Counted from the stretch's first letter, positions 23,041-32,860 are shown. The stretch is 64,000 bases of DNA from Geoalkalibacter ferrihydriticus DSM 17813 (GCF_000820505.1 NZ_JWJD01000001.1:449566-513565), one strand, 5' to 3'. Made by a program: numbers and translations. Notes: generated by a model from the sequence alone, not told the origin.

Positions 23041-24147
23041 TTAGAGAATCACCAGTTCGGCATGCAGGGAGCCGCTCGCCTTGATCGCCTGAAAGATGGC
23101 GATGAGGTCGCGTGGCGTGGCGCCGATGGCGTTGAGGGCACGGGCGATATCGCCTAGGGACACCCCGGGCTCGACCACCACCAGATTGCCCTGCTCTTCG
23201 AGCACCTCAATGCCGGTCTGCGGCACCACCACCGTCTCTCCCTCGGAGAAGGGACCGGGCTGGGAAACCTGGGCCGATTCGCTGATCACCAGGTTGAGGT
23301 TGCCGTGACTCACCGCCACCCGCTGGATGCGCACATTGTCGCCCATGACGATGGTGCCGGTTTTTTCGTTAATGACCACGCGCGCCACCGTATCGGGAGT
23401 GACGGAAAGCTCTTCCATGGCGGCGATGAATTCAATGAGCCGGCCGCTGTAAGACGCCGGAAGTCGCACGCGCACGCTACCGCCGTCGACGGCGGCGGCG
23501 ACGCCCTCGCCGAAGCGCTGATTGATGCTCCGGCTCATGCGCGAAATGGTGGTAAAGTCGGGATTCTGGATCCGGTAGGTAAGAATGTCTCCCGCACCCA
23601 GGGCCAGGGGCACCTCACGCTCGACAAGGGCTCCGCCGGGGATGCGCCCCACGGTGGGATGATTCTTCTGCACGGTGGCCGCCTTGCCGCCGAACGCCAG
23701 AGCTCCGACCACCAGCGGTCCCTGGGCCACCGCATAGACGCTGCCGTCGGGGCCGTTGAGAGGCGTCATAAGCAGGGTACCGCCAAGCAGGCTGTCCGCG
23801 TCGCCGATGGAGGAAACCAGCACGTCGATGGTGCCGCCGGCTTTGGCAAAGGGCGGCAATTGAGCGGTCACCATGACCGCCGCGACATTGTCGACGCGTA
23901 CCTGACGGCGATCGACAGACACACCGAGACGCTCCATCATGCTCACCAGCGACTGCACGGTAAACTGCGTGCTCTGGCTGTCGCCGGTACCGTTGAGACC
24001 CACCACCAGGCCGTAACCCACCAACTGGTTGTCGCGCACTCCTTCGAGGCGCGCGATGTCCTTGATGCGGGTGGCCTGGGAGAGACTGGGGGCCAGGCAT
24101 AGGCAGAGGACGAGGAGGATGTATGCGACGTATGAAAATCGTTTCAT
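23041..24147 (-). CDS. flgI: Flagellar P-ring protein FlgI
   Basis: Periplasmic P-ring subunit around the rod in the peptidoglycan layer. 368 aa with a cleavable signal peptide (hydrophobic stretch then LSQATRIKDIA). Signatures: RDNQLVGYGLVVGLNGTGD, VAAVMVTAQLPPFAKAG, VSSIGDADSLLGGTLL and the ending SLHAELVIL. Follows flgH by 15 bases. Confidence 0.97.
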   Translation of the reverse strand: MKRFSYVAYILLVLCLCLAPSLSQATRIKDIARLEGVRDNQLVGYGLVVGLNGTGDSQSTQFTVQSLVSMMERLGVSVDRRQVRVDNVAAVMVTAQLPPFAKAGGTIDVLVSSIGDADSLLGGTLLMTPLNGPDGSVYAVAQGPLVVGALAFGGKAATVQKNHPTVGRIPGGALVEREVPLALGAGDILTYRIQNPDFTTISRMSRSINQRFGEGVAAAVDGGSVRVRLPASYSGRLIEFIAAMEELSVTPDTVARVVINEKTGTIVMGDNVRIQRVAVSHGNLNLVISESAQVSQPGPFSEGETVVVPQTGIEVLEEQGNLVVVEPGVSLGDIARALNAIGATPRDLIAIFQAIKASGSLHAELVIL

Positions 24148-24162
24148 GCCTGTAAAGTCCTC

Positions 24163-24861
24163 TTAGAAGGGCGTGATGGTGTCGAGGATGCGCACCAGCC
24201 AGCCCTGGCGCTGCTTGTCGCTAATCACGCCCTTGCCGGTGTAGGCGATGCGCGCGTCGAGAATGTGCTGGGAGTCGACCACATTGCCGGCGTTGATGTC
24301 AGCGGGCCGCACGATGCCGGCCAGGCGGATGACCTGCTCTTCGTTGTTGACAATGACGTTCTTGCTGCCGTCGATGCGCAGGTTGCCGTTAGGCAGCACC
24401 TCCACCACCTGAGTGGTGATCGTCGCTACCAAGTCCTCGCGACGCGTGGTGGAACCCGACCCCTGGAAGTTGTTTTCGTAGTTGGCGCTGATCAGGCGCT
24501 CAGGATCGATGGCGCTGTTGATGGTGCCAATGGACTTTTCCAGGCCGAAGAGGCGCGAGATGCCGGCCGAGGCGCTGCTGCTGCGCCCGGTGGAAGTTGT
24601 CGCTTCGCGGCTGGCGCTGGCCCGCTCGAAAATCGCCACGGTGATGATGTCGCCGACATAGCGACCCTTGACGTCATAGAGCAAACCGCCCTGACTGGTG
24701 GTCCACAGGGAACCCGGCGTCGCGGGCCGCTCCGGAACAATGACCACCTCAGTCGGGGCAAAGCCCGTTTCCGACATATGGCTGCCCGAGCGCCCCGCGC
24801 AGCCACCGGAAAGGGCGGCAATAAGCAACAGCGCCGCAAGGCGCCAGACAAGTTCTTTCAT
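24163..24861 (-). CDS. flgH: Flagellar L-ring lipoprotein FlgH
   Basis: Outer-membrane ring subunit. The start MKELVWRLAALLL (24861) gives a lipoprotein signal peptide ending LSGGC, so the mature protein is lipidated. GRYVGDIITVAIFERASASRE and GNLRIDGSKNVIVNNEEQ are typical FlgH segments. About 232 aa. GGTGGAG lies 7 bases upstream, and the gene begins 1 base after the flgA stop. A longer frame reaching 24927 runs through flgA and is rejected. Confidence 0.96.
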   Translation of the reverse strand: MKELVWRLAALLLIAALSGGCAGRSGSHMSETGFAPTEVVIVPERPATPGSLWTTSQGGLLYDVKGRYVGDIITVAIFERASASREATTSTGRSSSASAGISRLFGLEKSIGTINSAIDPERLISANYENNFQGSGSTTRREDLVATITTQVVEVLPNGNLRIDGSKNVIVNNEEQVIRLAGIVRPADINAGNVVDSQHILDARIAYTGKGVISDKQRQGWLVRILDTITPF

Positions 24862-24862
24862 G

Positions 24863-25594
24863 TCAAAACTCCACCGTGACGGTGGCCGGAGCCACCACCT
24901 CGCAGAGGATTTCCTTCTGCGAAGCACTGTTGCGAATGCGGATGGTATCGCCCAACTTGCCCTCGTCGCGTGCCACGCCCGTTGCGTTCAACTGCAGGGC
25001 GCCGCGCTTGGCGATGATGGTCACCACCTCGCCGCGCCGCACCAGGGAGGGCTCCTCAACGAAGCTGCGGTCAAGAACATCACCCAGGCGCACCGTGCGC
25101 CGCAGCACTTTTCCAACCAGCTCCTCGGCGGAAAATGCCGGATTGCGCACCCGCGCCAGATCCATCTCGACAAAGTTGATGTCGCGCTCGGTCAGGGTCA
25201 CCCCGCGTGACAGGTCCAGCGCAGCCACCGCCACCGGGGCGAGGGCTTCTAGCACGACACGGTAGGACTGGTTGTGCTGAGTACGCCCATCCACCTGGAA
25301 AATGAAGGTAAAGCGGCGACTGGTGAGAATCTGCGGATCCGAGGGAATGATCTCGTGGCTCACCCGCCCCGGGGGCAGGGTGAAGCTGTTGTTGACGTCA
25401 AGGGTTCGGATGCGGATCTCGCCCTGGGGCAGCAAACCCCGCTTCTCCTCAAGGTAGTCCTCAAGCAATGCGCGGATCTGCTCAGGCCCGATGTAGGTGC
25501 CCTTGGCGGGTGCGGAGGCGACGGCGAAAGCGGCGCCGCTCAGCAGCACCAGGCACAGAAAAATGGTGGTTATCAAAGGTTTCATAACATCCAT
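24863..25594 (-). CDS. flgA: P-ring assembly chaperone FlgA
   Basis: Periplasmic chaperone for FlgI polymerisation. 243 aa with an N-terminal signal peptide ending around VASA, and a C-terminal SAF-type domain (LDLSRGVTLTERDINFVEMDLARV, GDVLDRSFVEEPSLVRRGEVVTI, GKLGDTIRIRN). Two starts are possible, at 25594 or three codons on at 25585; neither has a strong ribosome-binding site. Confidence 0.93.
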   Translation of the reverse strand: MDVMKPLITTIFLCLVLLSGAAFAVASAPAKGTYIGPEQIRALLEDYLEEKRGLLPQGEIRIRTLDVNNSFTLPPGRVSHEIIPSDPQILTSRRFTFIFQVDGRTQHNQSYRVVLEALAPVAVAALDLSRGVTLTERDINFVEMDLARVRNPAFSAEELVGKVLRRTVRLGDVLDRSFVEEPSLVRRGEVVTIIAKRGALQLNATGVARDEGKLGDTIRIRNSASQKEILCEVVAPATVTVEF

Positions 25595-25625
25595 TCACTG
25601 CAAGCTTTGCGCCCAACAATGCTCA

Positions 25626-26411
25626 TCAGGCCAGATTGTTGACCATCTGCAACATTTCGTCGGCAGAACGAATGGCTTTGGAATTGATTTCGTAAGCGCG
25701 CTGGGTGGCGATCATGCTCACCATCTCTTCCATGACGCTGACGTTGGAACCTTCGAGAAAGCCCTGGGCCAAGCCACCGAAGCCTTCCAGACCGGGAGTG
25801 CCGAGTACTGCGGGACCCGAGGCCGGGGTCTCAAGAAACAGGCTGCGGCCCATGGCATGGAGCCCGGCGGGATTGCTGAATTTGGCCAGCTCGAGATCCC
25901 CGATCTGGTTGGGCTGGTTGTTGCCGTCGAGGAACACGTTGACCGCACCGTCCTCGGTGATGGCCAGGCGCGTGGTGTTTTCGGGAACAATGATCTGCGG
26001 CAACAACGGATAGCCGTCGGAGGTAACCAGCCGTCCGGTGCCGTCTTTTTTGAAGGCTCCGGCGCGGGTGTAGGCCTCTTCGCCGCCGGGCAGCTGGACA
26101 CGGAAAAAGCCCGCGCCTTCAATCGCCACGTCCAGATCATTGCCGGTCTGCATCAGGTCACCAACGGTGAAGACCTTCTGCACAGCTGCGGCGCGCGCAC
26201 CGAGGCCGACCTGAATGCCGGTGGGCACCTCGTTGCCTTCCACCGATTCGGCACCGGCGGTCCGGCTGGTCTGGTAGAGCAGGTCCTGGAAGTCGGCGCG
26301 GCTCTTCTTGAAGCCCGCGGTGTTGACATTGGCCAGATTGTTGGAAATGACGTCCATGTTGAGCTGCTGGGCGGTCATGCCGGTCGCTGCGGTCCAAAGT
26401 GCTCTGATCAT
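25626..26411 (-). CDS. flgG: Distal rod protein FlgG
   Basis: Forms the distal part of the flagellar rod. 261 aa from [12 protein letters not shown], the family start, with AAGGAG upstream. N-terminal [21 protein letters not shown] and C-terminal [19 protein letters not shown] are the axial-protein signatures; length matches FlgG (about 260). An upstream extension to 26465 is not supported. Lies between flgF and flgA. Confidence 0.96.
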   Translation of the reverse strand: MIRALWTAATGMTAQQLNMDVISNNLANVNTAGFKKSRADFQDLLYQTSRTAGAESVEGNEVPTGIQVGLGARAAAVQKVFTVGDLMQTGNDLDVAIEGAGFFRVQLPGGEEAYTRAGAFKKDGTGRLVTSDGYPLLPQIIVPENTTRLAITEDGAVNVFLDGNNQPNQIGDLELAKFSNPAGLHAMGRSLFLETPASGPAVLGTPGLEGFGGLAQGFLEGSNVSVMEEMVSMIATQRAYEINSKAIRSADEMLQMVNNLA

Positions 26412-26468
26412 TGCTGTATATCTCCTTATTCTGTGCGCAACCGACCCAGCCGGTGCGCATATCACTTA

Positions 26469-27191
26469 TCAACCGAGGCTGCCGAGCTCGTCGGCCTTGC
26501 TGTTGACGTCCGAGTAGATTTTCATCATTTTGGTATAGGCCTCGAAGCTGCGATGGGCCTCCATCAGCAGGGTCATTTCCTGCAGAGGATTGACGTTGGA
26601 CCCTTCGATCTGTCCCTGAACCAGATTGGGGCGCAACACCGGAACCTCAATGGTTTCGGGAGCCGGTGCAAACAAGCCGTCGGCCCGTTTTTGCAGCGCG
26701 CGCGGATCATTCACCTCGACAACCGCCAAGCGTCCCGCCTCGACTTCGCCAGCCCAGATGCGGCCGTCTTCGTCGATGCGCACCTCTTCGTCACCAAGCT
26801 GGATGGGACCATTTTCGCCAAGCACACGATTGCCGCTACTGTTGACCAGGAAACCTTCGGCATCCAGACGAAAATTGCCCTGGCGGGTGTAGAAATCACC
26901 GCCCTGCCCTTCTATCTTGAAAAAACCCGGACCATCAATGGCCACATCAAAAGGGTTGCCCGTGGCCTGAAACAGCCCCTGGGAAAGATCGGTGTAACCT
27001 TCGGCGCTGCGATTGAAGTTCACGCCTTTGGCGAGGCTGCGCTGGCGCGCGCCGTCGATGAGGGACTCAAAGCACAGCCGGTCCTTCTTGTACCCGGCGG
27101 TGTGGGCATTGGCCAGGTTGTTGCTGACCACTTCGAGCAACTGCATGCGCGAGCGGGCACCGGAAAGGGCACTGTACACACCTGAACTCAT
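26469..27191 (-). CDS. flgF: Proximal rod protein FlgF
   Basis: 240 aa axial protein, shorter and more divergent than FlgG. Signatures: MQLLEVVSNNLANAHTAGYKK at the N-terminus and LQEMTLLMEAHRSFEAYTKMMK at the C-terminus. Position directly before flgG supports FlgF. The 110-base gap upstream holds a small dyad (CCCGCA / TGCGGG near 27253-27267) without a T-run; whether a promoter lies here is unclear. Confidence 0.9.
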   Translation of the reverse strand: MSSGVYSALSGARSRMQLLEVVSNNLANAHTAGYKKDRLCFESLIDGARQRSLAKGVNFNRSAEGYTDLSQGLFQATGNPFDVAIDGPGFFKIEGQGGDFYTRQGNFRLDAEGFLVNSSGNRVLGENGPIQLGDEEVRIDEDGRIWAGEVEAGRLAVVEVNDPRALQKRADGLFAPAPETIEVPVLRPNLVQGQIEGSNVNPLQEMTLLMEAHRSFEAYTKMMKIYSDVNSKADELGSLG

Positions 27192-27301
27192 AAGACTCTC
27201 TCTGCGTTAGGAGCGGCGGCCGCGCCAGGCGCGCGCTGTTCCAGTGAATAATCCCGCACCGTGCGGGCTGTTGTTCGTTTCGACCTTTCGTCAGGCGATC
27301 T

Positions 27302-27736
27302 TTAGCTTTTTTTACGCCCCACCTCGGCCAAACGCACGAGCTGCTGGGCTTCGGCCGAAGACACCTGCAAAACACGGGCGATCTCTTCGGGCGCAAGACC
27401 CTTGTCTGCCAGGGTCACCACATGGCGGTAGCGCTCGGGCGCTTCGCCGGCACCGGCAGCCTGCTGCAGGCGTTCTCGGATCTGTTCCTCGCTCAAGGGT
27501 TGCGGGGCGGGTGCCATCGGAGCGCCCTGGGCCTGAGAGGGTCGCGCGTCCGGCTCCGCTGCCGCGACGGCGCGCGGGGCATGCAAACCCGCCTTTTGCC
27601 ACAGGGCCAGCTCTTCGCGCAGCTGCGTCAACTCAGCCCGCAACTTGCGCTGGCTCAGATGCACCACAATCAGCGTCACACCGATGACCGCGGCCAGCAC
27701 GGCGACGGCAAAAAAATTGACGTATTGCAGATCCAT
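27302..27736 (-). CDS. SwrB-like (DUF2802/DUF6115-type) motility-associated protein
   Basis: 144 aa: one N-terminal membrane helix (about residues 7-27), a coiled-coil-like stretch, an Ala/Pro-rich linker, and a C-terminal small helix-turn-helix-like end (LADKGLAPEEIARVLQVSSAEAQQLVRL). The same layout and position, directly after the flagellar sigma gene, is seen for SwrB in Bacillus, which helps activate the flagellar export apparatus, and for DUF2802 proteins in Pseudomonas. Assignment is by architecture and context; sequence identity to SwrB was not checked. Starts 27 bases after fliA. Confidence 0.65.
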   Translation of the reverse strand: MDLQYVNFFAVAVLAAVIGVTLIVVHLSQRKLRAELTQLREELALWQKAGLHAPRAVAAAEPDARPSQAQGAPMAPAPQPLSEEQIRERLQQAAGAGEAPERYRHVVTLADKGLAPEEIARVLQVSSAEAQQLVRLAEVGRKKS

Positions 27737-27763
27737 AATTTCGAATTTCTGGTGAGGGGCGAC

Positions 27764-28510
27764 TCAGCGCCGCTTCTTGAGATTGCTGCTCAGGCGCGCC
27801 TTGAGCTTGTGCAGCGCCTGGCTGTGCAACTGCGAAACCCGCCCCTCGGTTACCGAGAGCACCTCGGCAATCTCTTTTTGGGTGAGTTCCTCGTAATAGT
27901 AGAGCGAAACCACCAGCCGCTCTTTTTCCGAAAGCCGCTCCAGATGCTCGGCCAACTCACGGGTCAGCTCGCGACGCTCGACGTTTTCCAGGGGCGTGGC
28001 GGCATCGGTATCGGGCAGATTGTCGATGAAGCTGCGGCCCTCATCGTATTCGTCGATGGTCTGATGCAGACTGACACAGCCCAGATGACTGACTTCGGTG
28101 AGCAGATTGCGGTAGCTCTCCAAGTCGAGATCCAGGGCGGCGGCGACTTCGTGTTCTTCCGGCGAGCGCCCAAGTTGCTGCTCAAGCCTCTCCAGGGTAC
28201 GCGTCAGGCGGGTCTGCTTTTCCCGCAAGGAGCGTGAAAACCAGTCGTTGCGGCGCGCCTCGTCAAGCATGGCGCCGCGCATCCGATGCTCGGCGAAGGT
28301 TTTGAACAGGATGCCGCGAGACGGGTCATAGCGATTGGCCGCATCGAGCAGCCCCATCATGGCGGCGCTGGCCAGATCGTCGCGGGTCAGCGAAGCCGGC
28401 ACCTGGGTGATCATGCGTTCCACCAGAAAATTAACCAGCGGCAGATGATCCTCCACCAGACGGGTACGGATATCGGTTTGCGGCTGAAAATAGGGATCGG
28501 GAGGATTCAT
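27764..28510 (-). CDS. fliA: Flagellar sigma factor FliA (sigma-28)
   Basis: RNA polymerase sigma factor for late flagellar genes. 248 aa. Region 2 reads LASAAMMGLLDAANRYDPSRG and FKTFAEHRMRGAMLDEAR, region 3 RSPEEHEVAAAL, and region 4 LVVSLYYYEELTQKEIAEVLSVTEGRVSQLHSQAL, all typical of FliA. The start MNPPDPYFQ (28510) has AGGGG 8 bases upstream. It lies 16 bases after flhG. Its inhibitor FlgM is encoded about 5.3 kb further along the same strand. Confidence 0.96.
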   Translation of the reverse strand: MNPPDPYFQPQTDIRTRLVEDHLPLVNFLVERMITQVPASLTRDDLASAAMMGLLDAANRYDPSRGILFKTFAEHRMRGAMLDEARRNDWFSRSLREKQTRLTRTLERLEQQLGRSPEEHEVAAALDLDLESYRNLLTEVSHLGCVSLHQTIDEYDEGRSFIDNLPDTDAATPLENVERRELTRELAEHLERLSEKERLVVSLYYYEELTQKEIAEVLSVTEGRVSQLHSQALHKLKARLSSNLKKRR

Positions 28511-28526
28511 GATCATCGCCCCTAAC

Positions 28527-29432
28527 TCAGGCTCCCTGCCCGAAGGACAGCAGACGCCGCCAGAAAAACTGCAGGCTGCCCTTGGGCGCGGCTTGCTGCT
28601 GGCCATTAACCAGATTGCGCGCGATATCCTCGAAGGCGCCGCTGACCTTGGTCTTGGGGAACAGATCGACCATCACCCGCTGGCGTCGTACCGATTCGCG
28701 CATACGCTTGTCATGAGGGATGCAACCGAGATAATCGATGGAGATATCCAGGTAGCGGTTGGATACCATGGTCAGCTTGCGATAGACATCGAGCGCCTCG
28801 TCGCTGCTGGTCACCGAGTTGACAATGAGATTGAAGCGCTTTTCGTGATACTGCACGGAGAGCAGCTTCATCAGCGCATAGGCATCGGTAATGGCGGTCG
28901 GCTCGGGCGTGGTGACCACCAGGATATCCTGGGCGGCGACGTTGAAATAGGTGACATTCTCCGAAATACCCGCTTCGGTATCGATGATGACGATCTCAAA
29001 ATCACCATGGAGAGCGTCGAGTTCGTCGAGAAATCTCATTTTCTGGTCGGAACTCAGGCGCGTGACGGTCTGCATGCCCGAGCCGGCGGGAAGAATCTTG
29101 ATGCCCGCGGGACCCTCGACCATGATTTCCACCAGGGAGCGCTCACCGCTGAAGAAGTGGTTGAGGTTGTATTGCGGCGCCAGGCCGAAGACCACGTCGA
29201 TATTGGCCAGGCCTAGATCGGCATCGATGATCAGTACTTTCTTGCCCAGCTGCGCCAGGGCCAGGGCCACGTTGGACACCACCGCGGTCTTGCCCACCCC
29301 GCCCTTGCCGCTGGTCACCGACAGTACGCGCGCCGCCTGACGCGGCTCAACGTCCTTGCGCGCCGGCCCGAAGCGTTCGCTCAGCGATCTGAGGGTTCCG
29401 GCCTGATCCTCTCGTTCCTGCAACATTTCCAT
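28527..29432 (-). CDS. flhG: Flagellar number regulator FlhG (MinD-like ATPase)
   Basis: MinD/ParA-type ATPase that limits flagellar number and, in polar flagellates, antagonises FlhF and the master sigma-54 activator. 301 aa from the ATG at 29432 (AAGGA 6 bases upstream). Deviant Walker A SGKGGVGKT, IIDADLGLANIDVVFGL switch region, and IIDTEAGISENVTYF are visible. The N-terminal 25 residues contain the basic/Gln stretch used by FlhG homologues to stimulate FlhF. Starts 13 bases after flhF. Confidence 0.94.
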   Translation of the reverse strand: MEMLQEREDQAGTLRSLSERFGPARKDVEPRQAARVLSVTSGKGGVGKTAVVSNVALALAQLGKKVLIIDADLGLANIDVVFGLAPQYNLNHFFSGERSLVEIMVEGPAGIKILPAGSGMQTVTRLSSDQKMRFLDELDALHGDFEIVIIDTEAGISENVTYFNVAAQDILVVTTPEPTAITDAYALMKLLSVQYHEKRFNLIVNSVTSSDEALDVYRKLTMVSNRYLDISIDYLGCIPHDKRMRESVRRQRVMVDLFPKTKVSGAFEDIARNLVNGQQQAAPKGSLQFFWRRLLSFGQGA

Positions 29433-29445
29433 CTCCGTCCTTCCT

Positions 29446-30786
29446 CTATCTCTGCCCCAGAATGAGTTGGGCGATTTTCTTCGCATCGGCCACCAGGATA
29501 TCTTCCGGCACACGCTGACCGTTGGTCAGATAGGCCAGAGGAAAGTTGTGGCGCAGATGAACATTGAGCAGCACGCCGAGGTTGGCGCACTCGTCGATCT
29601 TGGTGAAAACCAGGTTGTGCAGCGGCACGCGCCCGAAGCGCGTCACCGCCTCGTAGAGATCCTCGTCGCGGGTGGCGGCCGAGAGCACCAGATGATTCTC
29701 CGTGGCCAGATCCGGGGCGAGAATCTCTTCCAGGTTTTTGAGGTTGACCTCGTCGCGCGGGCTGCGGCCGGCCGTGTCGATGAGGATCAAATCTTTGTCG
29801 TTGTGCCTGTTGAGCACCCCGCGCATCTGTTTGGGCGAGACCACCACCTCGACGGGCAGGTTCATGATTTCGCCGTACACCTTGAGCTGCTCCACGGCAG
29901 CGATACGGAAGGTGTCGATGGTCACCAGCGCCACGCTCTGACCGCCGCCGAGAAGGTGTTCGGCGGCCAGCTTGGCGATGGTGGTGGTCTTGCCGACTCC
30001 GGTGGGCCCGATCAGCGCCAGGCGCCGCTGCCGCCGCTGTCCGACGGGACGCCGGCTCACCTGAATGAGATCGCCGATGACATCGCTGAAAATCGCGCGC
30101 ATCACCTCGGGATTCTGCTGCTGCTCGGGCGCCGCGCGCTGTGCAGCAAAGCGTACGATGGTTTCGGCCGCCTCTTCGTCGATTCCGCGCGCGCGCAGCA
30201 ATTGCACCAGGGAATTGAGTTCGCGACCCTCGCCGGACCCTGCCGCGGCGCGCCGCCGCCCGGTACGCGGCGCGGATACGGGCGCGGGCAAGGGCGTCAC
30301 CGGCAGCGTTTGCCCCACGGCGGCGGCCGGTTGCACCGCGGTTGCGCCGACGCGCGTTTCGCTGAGAAAATTGCGCATCAGGCTCTTGAGTTCATCGATC
30401 TCACCGCGCAACGCGTGGATTTCGCCGGTTTCGCGCGGTGCCGCTTCACTTCGCGGCGGCCTTGGCGCCGGGTCTTGGCGGCCGGGGTTCCAGATGTCTT
30501 CATAGCTGATTTCATCGCTTTTTGCTTCGTTGCCGGATCGGTTGCGGCGCTGCGCGCCCTGATAGGGATCCGCGCGACGCGGCGCGGCGGAACTGCGGGC
30601 CGCCCCGCCGGCAACCGCGGCGGGTTCGATGGCGGCGGTCACCTCGAGAATCGGCTTGCCCAGCACCCCCAGCCCACCTTTGCGGATAGTACGGGTGGAG
30701 ATGATCAGAGCGTCGGGTCCAAGCGTTTCCTTGACCTTTTTCAGAGCCGAGGCCATGTCTTCGGATTCAAATACCTTAACCAGCAT
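29446..30786 (-). CDS. flhF: Flagellar placement GTPase FlhF
   Basis: SRP-type GTPase that sets the site of flagellar assembly. 446 aa: an N-terminal B domain (MLVKVFESEDMASALKKVKE), a long low-complexity Arg/Ala/Pro linker, the NG domain with GPTGVGKTTTIAKLAAE (G1), DTAGRSP (G3) and FTKIDECANLG (G4). Overlaps the flhA end by 11 bases. Together with flhG this suggests controlled, probably polar, flagellation. Confidence 0.96.
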   Translation of the reverse strand: MLVKVFESEDMASALKKVKETLGPDALIISTRTIRKGGLGVLGKPILEVTAAIEPAAVAGGAARSSAAPRRADPYQGAQRRNRSGNEAKSDEISYEDIWNPGRQDPAPRPPRSEAAPRETGEIHALRGEIDELKSLMRNFLSETRVGATAVQPAAAVGQTLPVTPLPAPVSAPRTGRRRAAAGSGEGRELNSLVQLLRARGIDEEAAETIVRFAAQRAAPEQQQNPEVMRAIFSDVIGDLIQVSRRPVGQRRQRRLALIGPTGVGKTTTIAKLAAEHLLGGGQSVALVTIDTFRIAAVEQLKVYGEIMNLPVEVVVSPKQMRGVLNRHNDKDLILIDTAGRSPRDEVNLKNLEEILAPDLATENHLVLSAATRDEDLYEAVTRFGRVPLHNLVFTKIDECANLGVLLNVHLRHNFPLAYLTNGQRVPEDILVADAKKIAQLILGQR

Positions 30787-32860
30787 TGGCCTTCACCGTT
30801 CCCACCGCCCGGATCTTCAGATCCGGGGCCACTTCGTTATGAGAAATCACCATCAGATTGGGCAGATAGCGCTCGGTCAACCTTTTGACATGAGGACGGA
30901 TGGTCGGCGGACACAACAGCACCGGATCACCGCCGGCGTATTGTTGAATCACTTCGCCGAGACCGCTCAGGATGTTCTGCGCGGTGGTCGGATCCAGGGC
31001 CAGATAGCTGCCCTGGCCGCTGTGCTGCACCGCCTCCTGAATGCGCGCTTCGATGTCGCGAGCCAAAGTCAGCACCGGCAGCACGCCGTCCTGGGCGACC
31101 ACGCCCGCACAGATGGCACGTGCCATGGTGCGGCGCACGTGCTCGGTGAGCACGTCGGGATCCTGACTGACCGGCGCCCAGTCGGCCAGGGTCTCCAGAA
31201 TCGAGCGTAGATCGCGGATCGAAACATGTTCTCGCAACAGATTTTGCAGCACGCGCATCACCGTTCCCAGGTTGAGCAGATCAGGTACCAGCTCTTCCAC
31301 CACCTTGGGGTGGCTCTTGCGGAAGTTATCCAGCAAGTTCTGTACCTCCTGACGGCCAAGCAGCTCATGGGCGTGTCTTTTTATGATTTCGCTGATATGG
31401 GTGGCGACCACCGTGGTGCAGTCGACCACCGTATAACCGGCGATCTGCGCGCGATCCTTCTTGTCATCGGAAATCCACACCGCGGGCAGGCCGAAGGCTG
31501 GTTCGGTGGTCTGCACGCCCTTGAGAGTTTCGGTCGCGGTGCCGGGGTTCATGGCCAGGAAATGTCCGGGCAGCATCTCGCCGCCGGCCAGAGCCACGCC
31601 CTTGAGCAGGATGTTGTACTCGTTGGGTTTGAGTTGCAGATTGTCCTTGATGTGCACCGGCGGCACGATAAAACCCATCTCCAGGGCGAACTGCTTGCGA
31701 ATCGACTTGATGCGCGGCAAAAGGTCCCCCTCCTGGCTGGCATCGACCAGGGGAATCAGACCGTAGCCCACTTCAAGTTCGAGCAGATCGATGGAAAGCA
31801 TTTCTTCGTAATTATCGCTCTGCTCCGGCAGCAGGTCGCGCTCTTCCTGGTCTTCGCTCTCCCGTTGGGCCGCCTTACCCTGCTGCACCCGGTAGGCGAC
31901 ATAACCCAGGCTCAGCGACAGCACCATGAAGGGCAAGGTGGGCAGGCCCGGAATCAGAGCGAAGCCGCCAAGAATCCCCGCAACCACCCAGAGAGCGCGC
32001 GGGTGCAGGGTAAATTGACCTTTTAGCTCGCTGCCGAAATCCCCCATGCCCGAGGTGCGGGTCACGAGAATACCGGCGGCGGTGGAAATGATCAGCGCTG
32101 GGATCTGCCCGACCAGCCCGTCGCCGACGGTGAGAATCGTATAGGTCTGGGCCGCCTCGGCCGCCGGCATACCCTTTTGCAGCACACCGATGACAAAACC
32201 GGCTCCGATGTTGATCAGGGTGATGATGATGCCGGCGACGGCGTCGCCACGCACGAATTTGCTGGCCCCGTCCATGGCGCCGTAGAAGTCGGATTCTTGA
32301 CCGATTTCCTTGCGCCGCTGGCGCGCCTCGTCTTCTGTGATGGAACCCGCGTTGAGGTCGGCATCGATGGCCATCTGCTTGCCCGGCATGGCGTCCAGGG
32401 TGAAACGCGCCGCCACCTCGGCGACGCGCCCGGCACCCTTGGTGATGACCATGAAGTTAATCACCACCAGGATCGTGAAGATGACGATACCGACCACGTA
32501 GTTGCCGCCCACCACGAACTGCCCGAAGGAAGCGATCACGTTGCCGGCGGCATCGGTCCCCTGATCGCCGTTGAGCAAAATCAGGCGCGTCGAGGCGACG
32601 TTCAAGGACAGGCGAAACAGGGTGGTCGCCAGCAGAATCGCGGGAAACACGGCAAAATCGAGAACCCGCACGGTGTAGAGGCCGATGACCAGAATCAGCA
32701 GCGATACGGTGATGTTGAGGGACAGAAACAGATCGAGCAGAATGGTCGGCAGGGGAATGATCATCACCAGCAGGATGGACACCAGCCCCAGGGCCACCAT
32801 CACGTCGCTGCGCACGACCGTTTCGACGAAACGAAAATTTTTCAAGTTATCCAGAATCAC
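30776..32860 (-). CDS. flhA: Flagellar export apparatus protein FlhA
   Basis: Major membrane component of the flagellar type III export gate. 694 aa. The N-terminal half has eight membrane helices, with the FHIPEP-type cytoplasmic loop around GRVAEVAARFTLDAMPGKQMAIDADLNAG; the C-terminal half is the soluble ring domain that docks chaperones. A GTG start (32860) overlaps the flhB stop by 4 bases, with AAAGGA upstream. Confidence 0.98.
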   Translation of the reverse strand: MILDNLKNFRFVETVVRSDVMVALGLVSILLVMIIPLPTILLDLFLSLNITVSLLILVIGLYTVRVLDFAVFPAILLATTLFRLSLNVASTRLILLNGDQGTDAAGNVIASFGQFVVGGNYVVGIVIFTILVVINFMVITKGAGRVAEVAARFTLDAMPGKQMAIDADLNAGSITEDEARQRRKEIGQESDFYGAMDGASKFVRGDAVAGIIITLINIGAGFVIGVLQKGMPAAEAAQTYTILTVGDGLVGQIPALIISTAAGILVTRTSGMGDFGSELKGQFTLHPRALWVVAGILGGFALIPGLPTLPFMVLSLSLGYVAYRVQQGKAAQRESEDQEERDLLPEQSDNYEEMLSIDLLELEVGYGLIPLVDASQEGDLLPRIKSIRKQFALEMGFIVPPVHIKDNLQLKPNEYNILLKGVALAGGEMLPGHFLAMNPGTATETLKGVQTTEPAFGLPAVWISDDKKDRAQIAGYTVVDCTTVVATHISEIIKRHAHELLGRQEVQNLLDNFRKSHPKVVEELVPDLLNLGTVMRVLQNLLREHVSIRDLRSILETLADWAPVSQDPDVLTEHVRRTMARAICAGVVAQDGVLPVLTLARDIEARIQEAVQHSGQGSYLALDPTTAQNILSGLGEVIQQYAGGDPVLLCPPTIRPHVKRLTERYLPNLMVISHNEVAPDLKIRAVGTVKANAG

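Noticed and set aside
25497-27185. Plus-strand frame opposite flgG and flgF
   Set aside because: Spans two unambiguous rod-protein genes on the other strand.
27253-27267. Terminator after the SwrB-like gene
   Set aside because: The small dyad CCCGCA/TGCGGG is not followed by a T-run on the minus strand.
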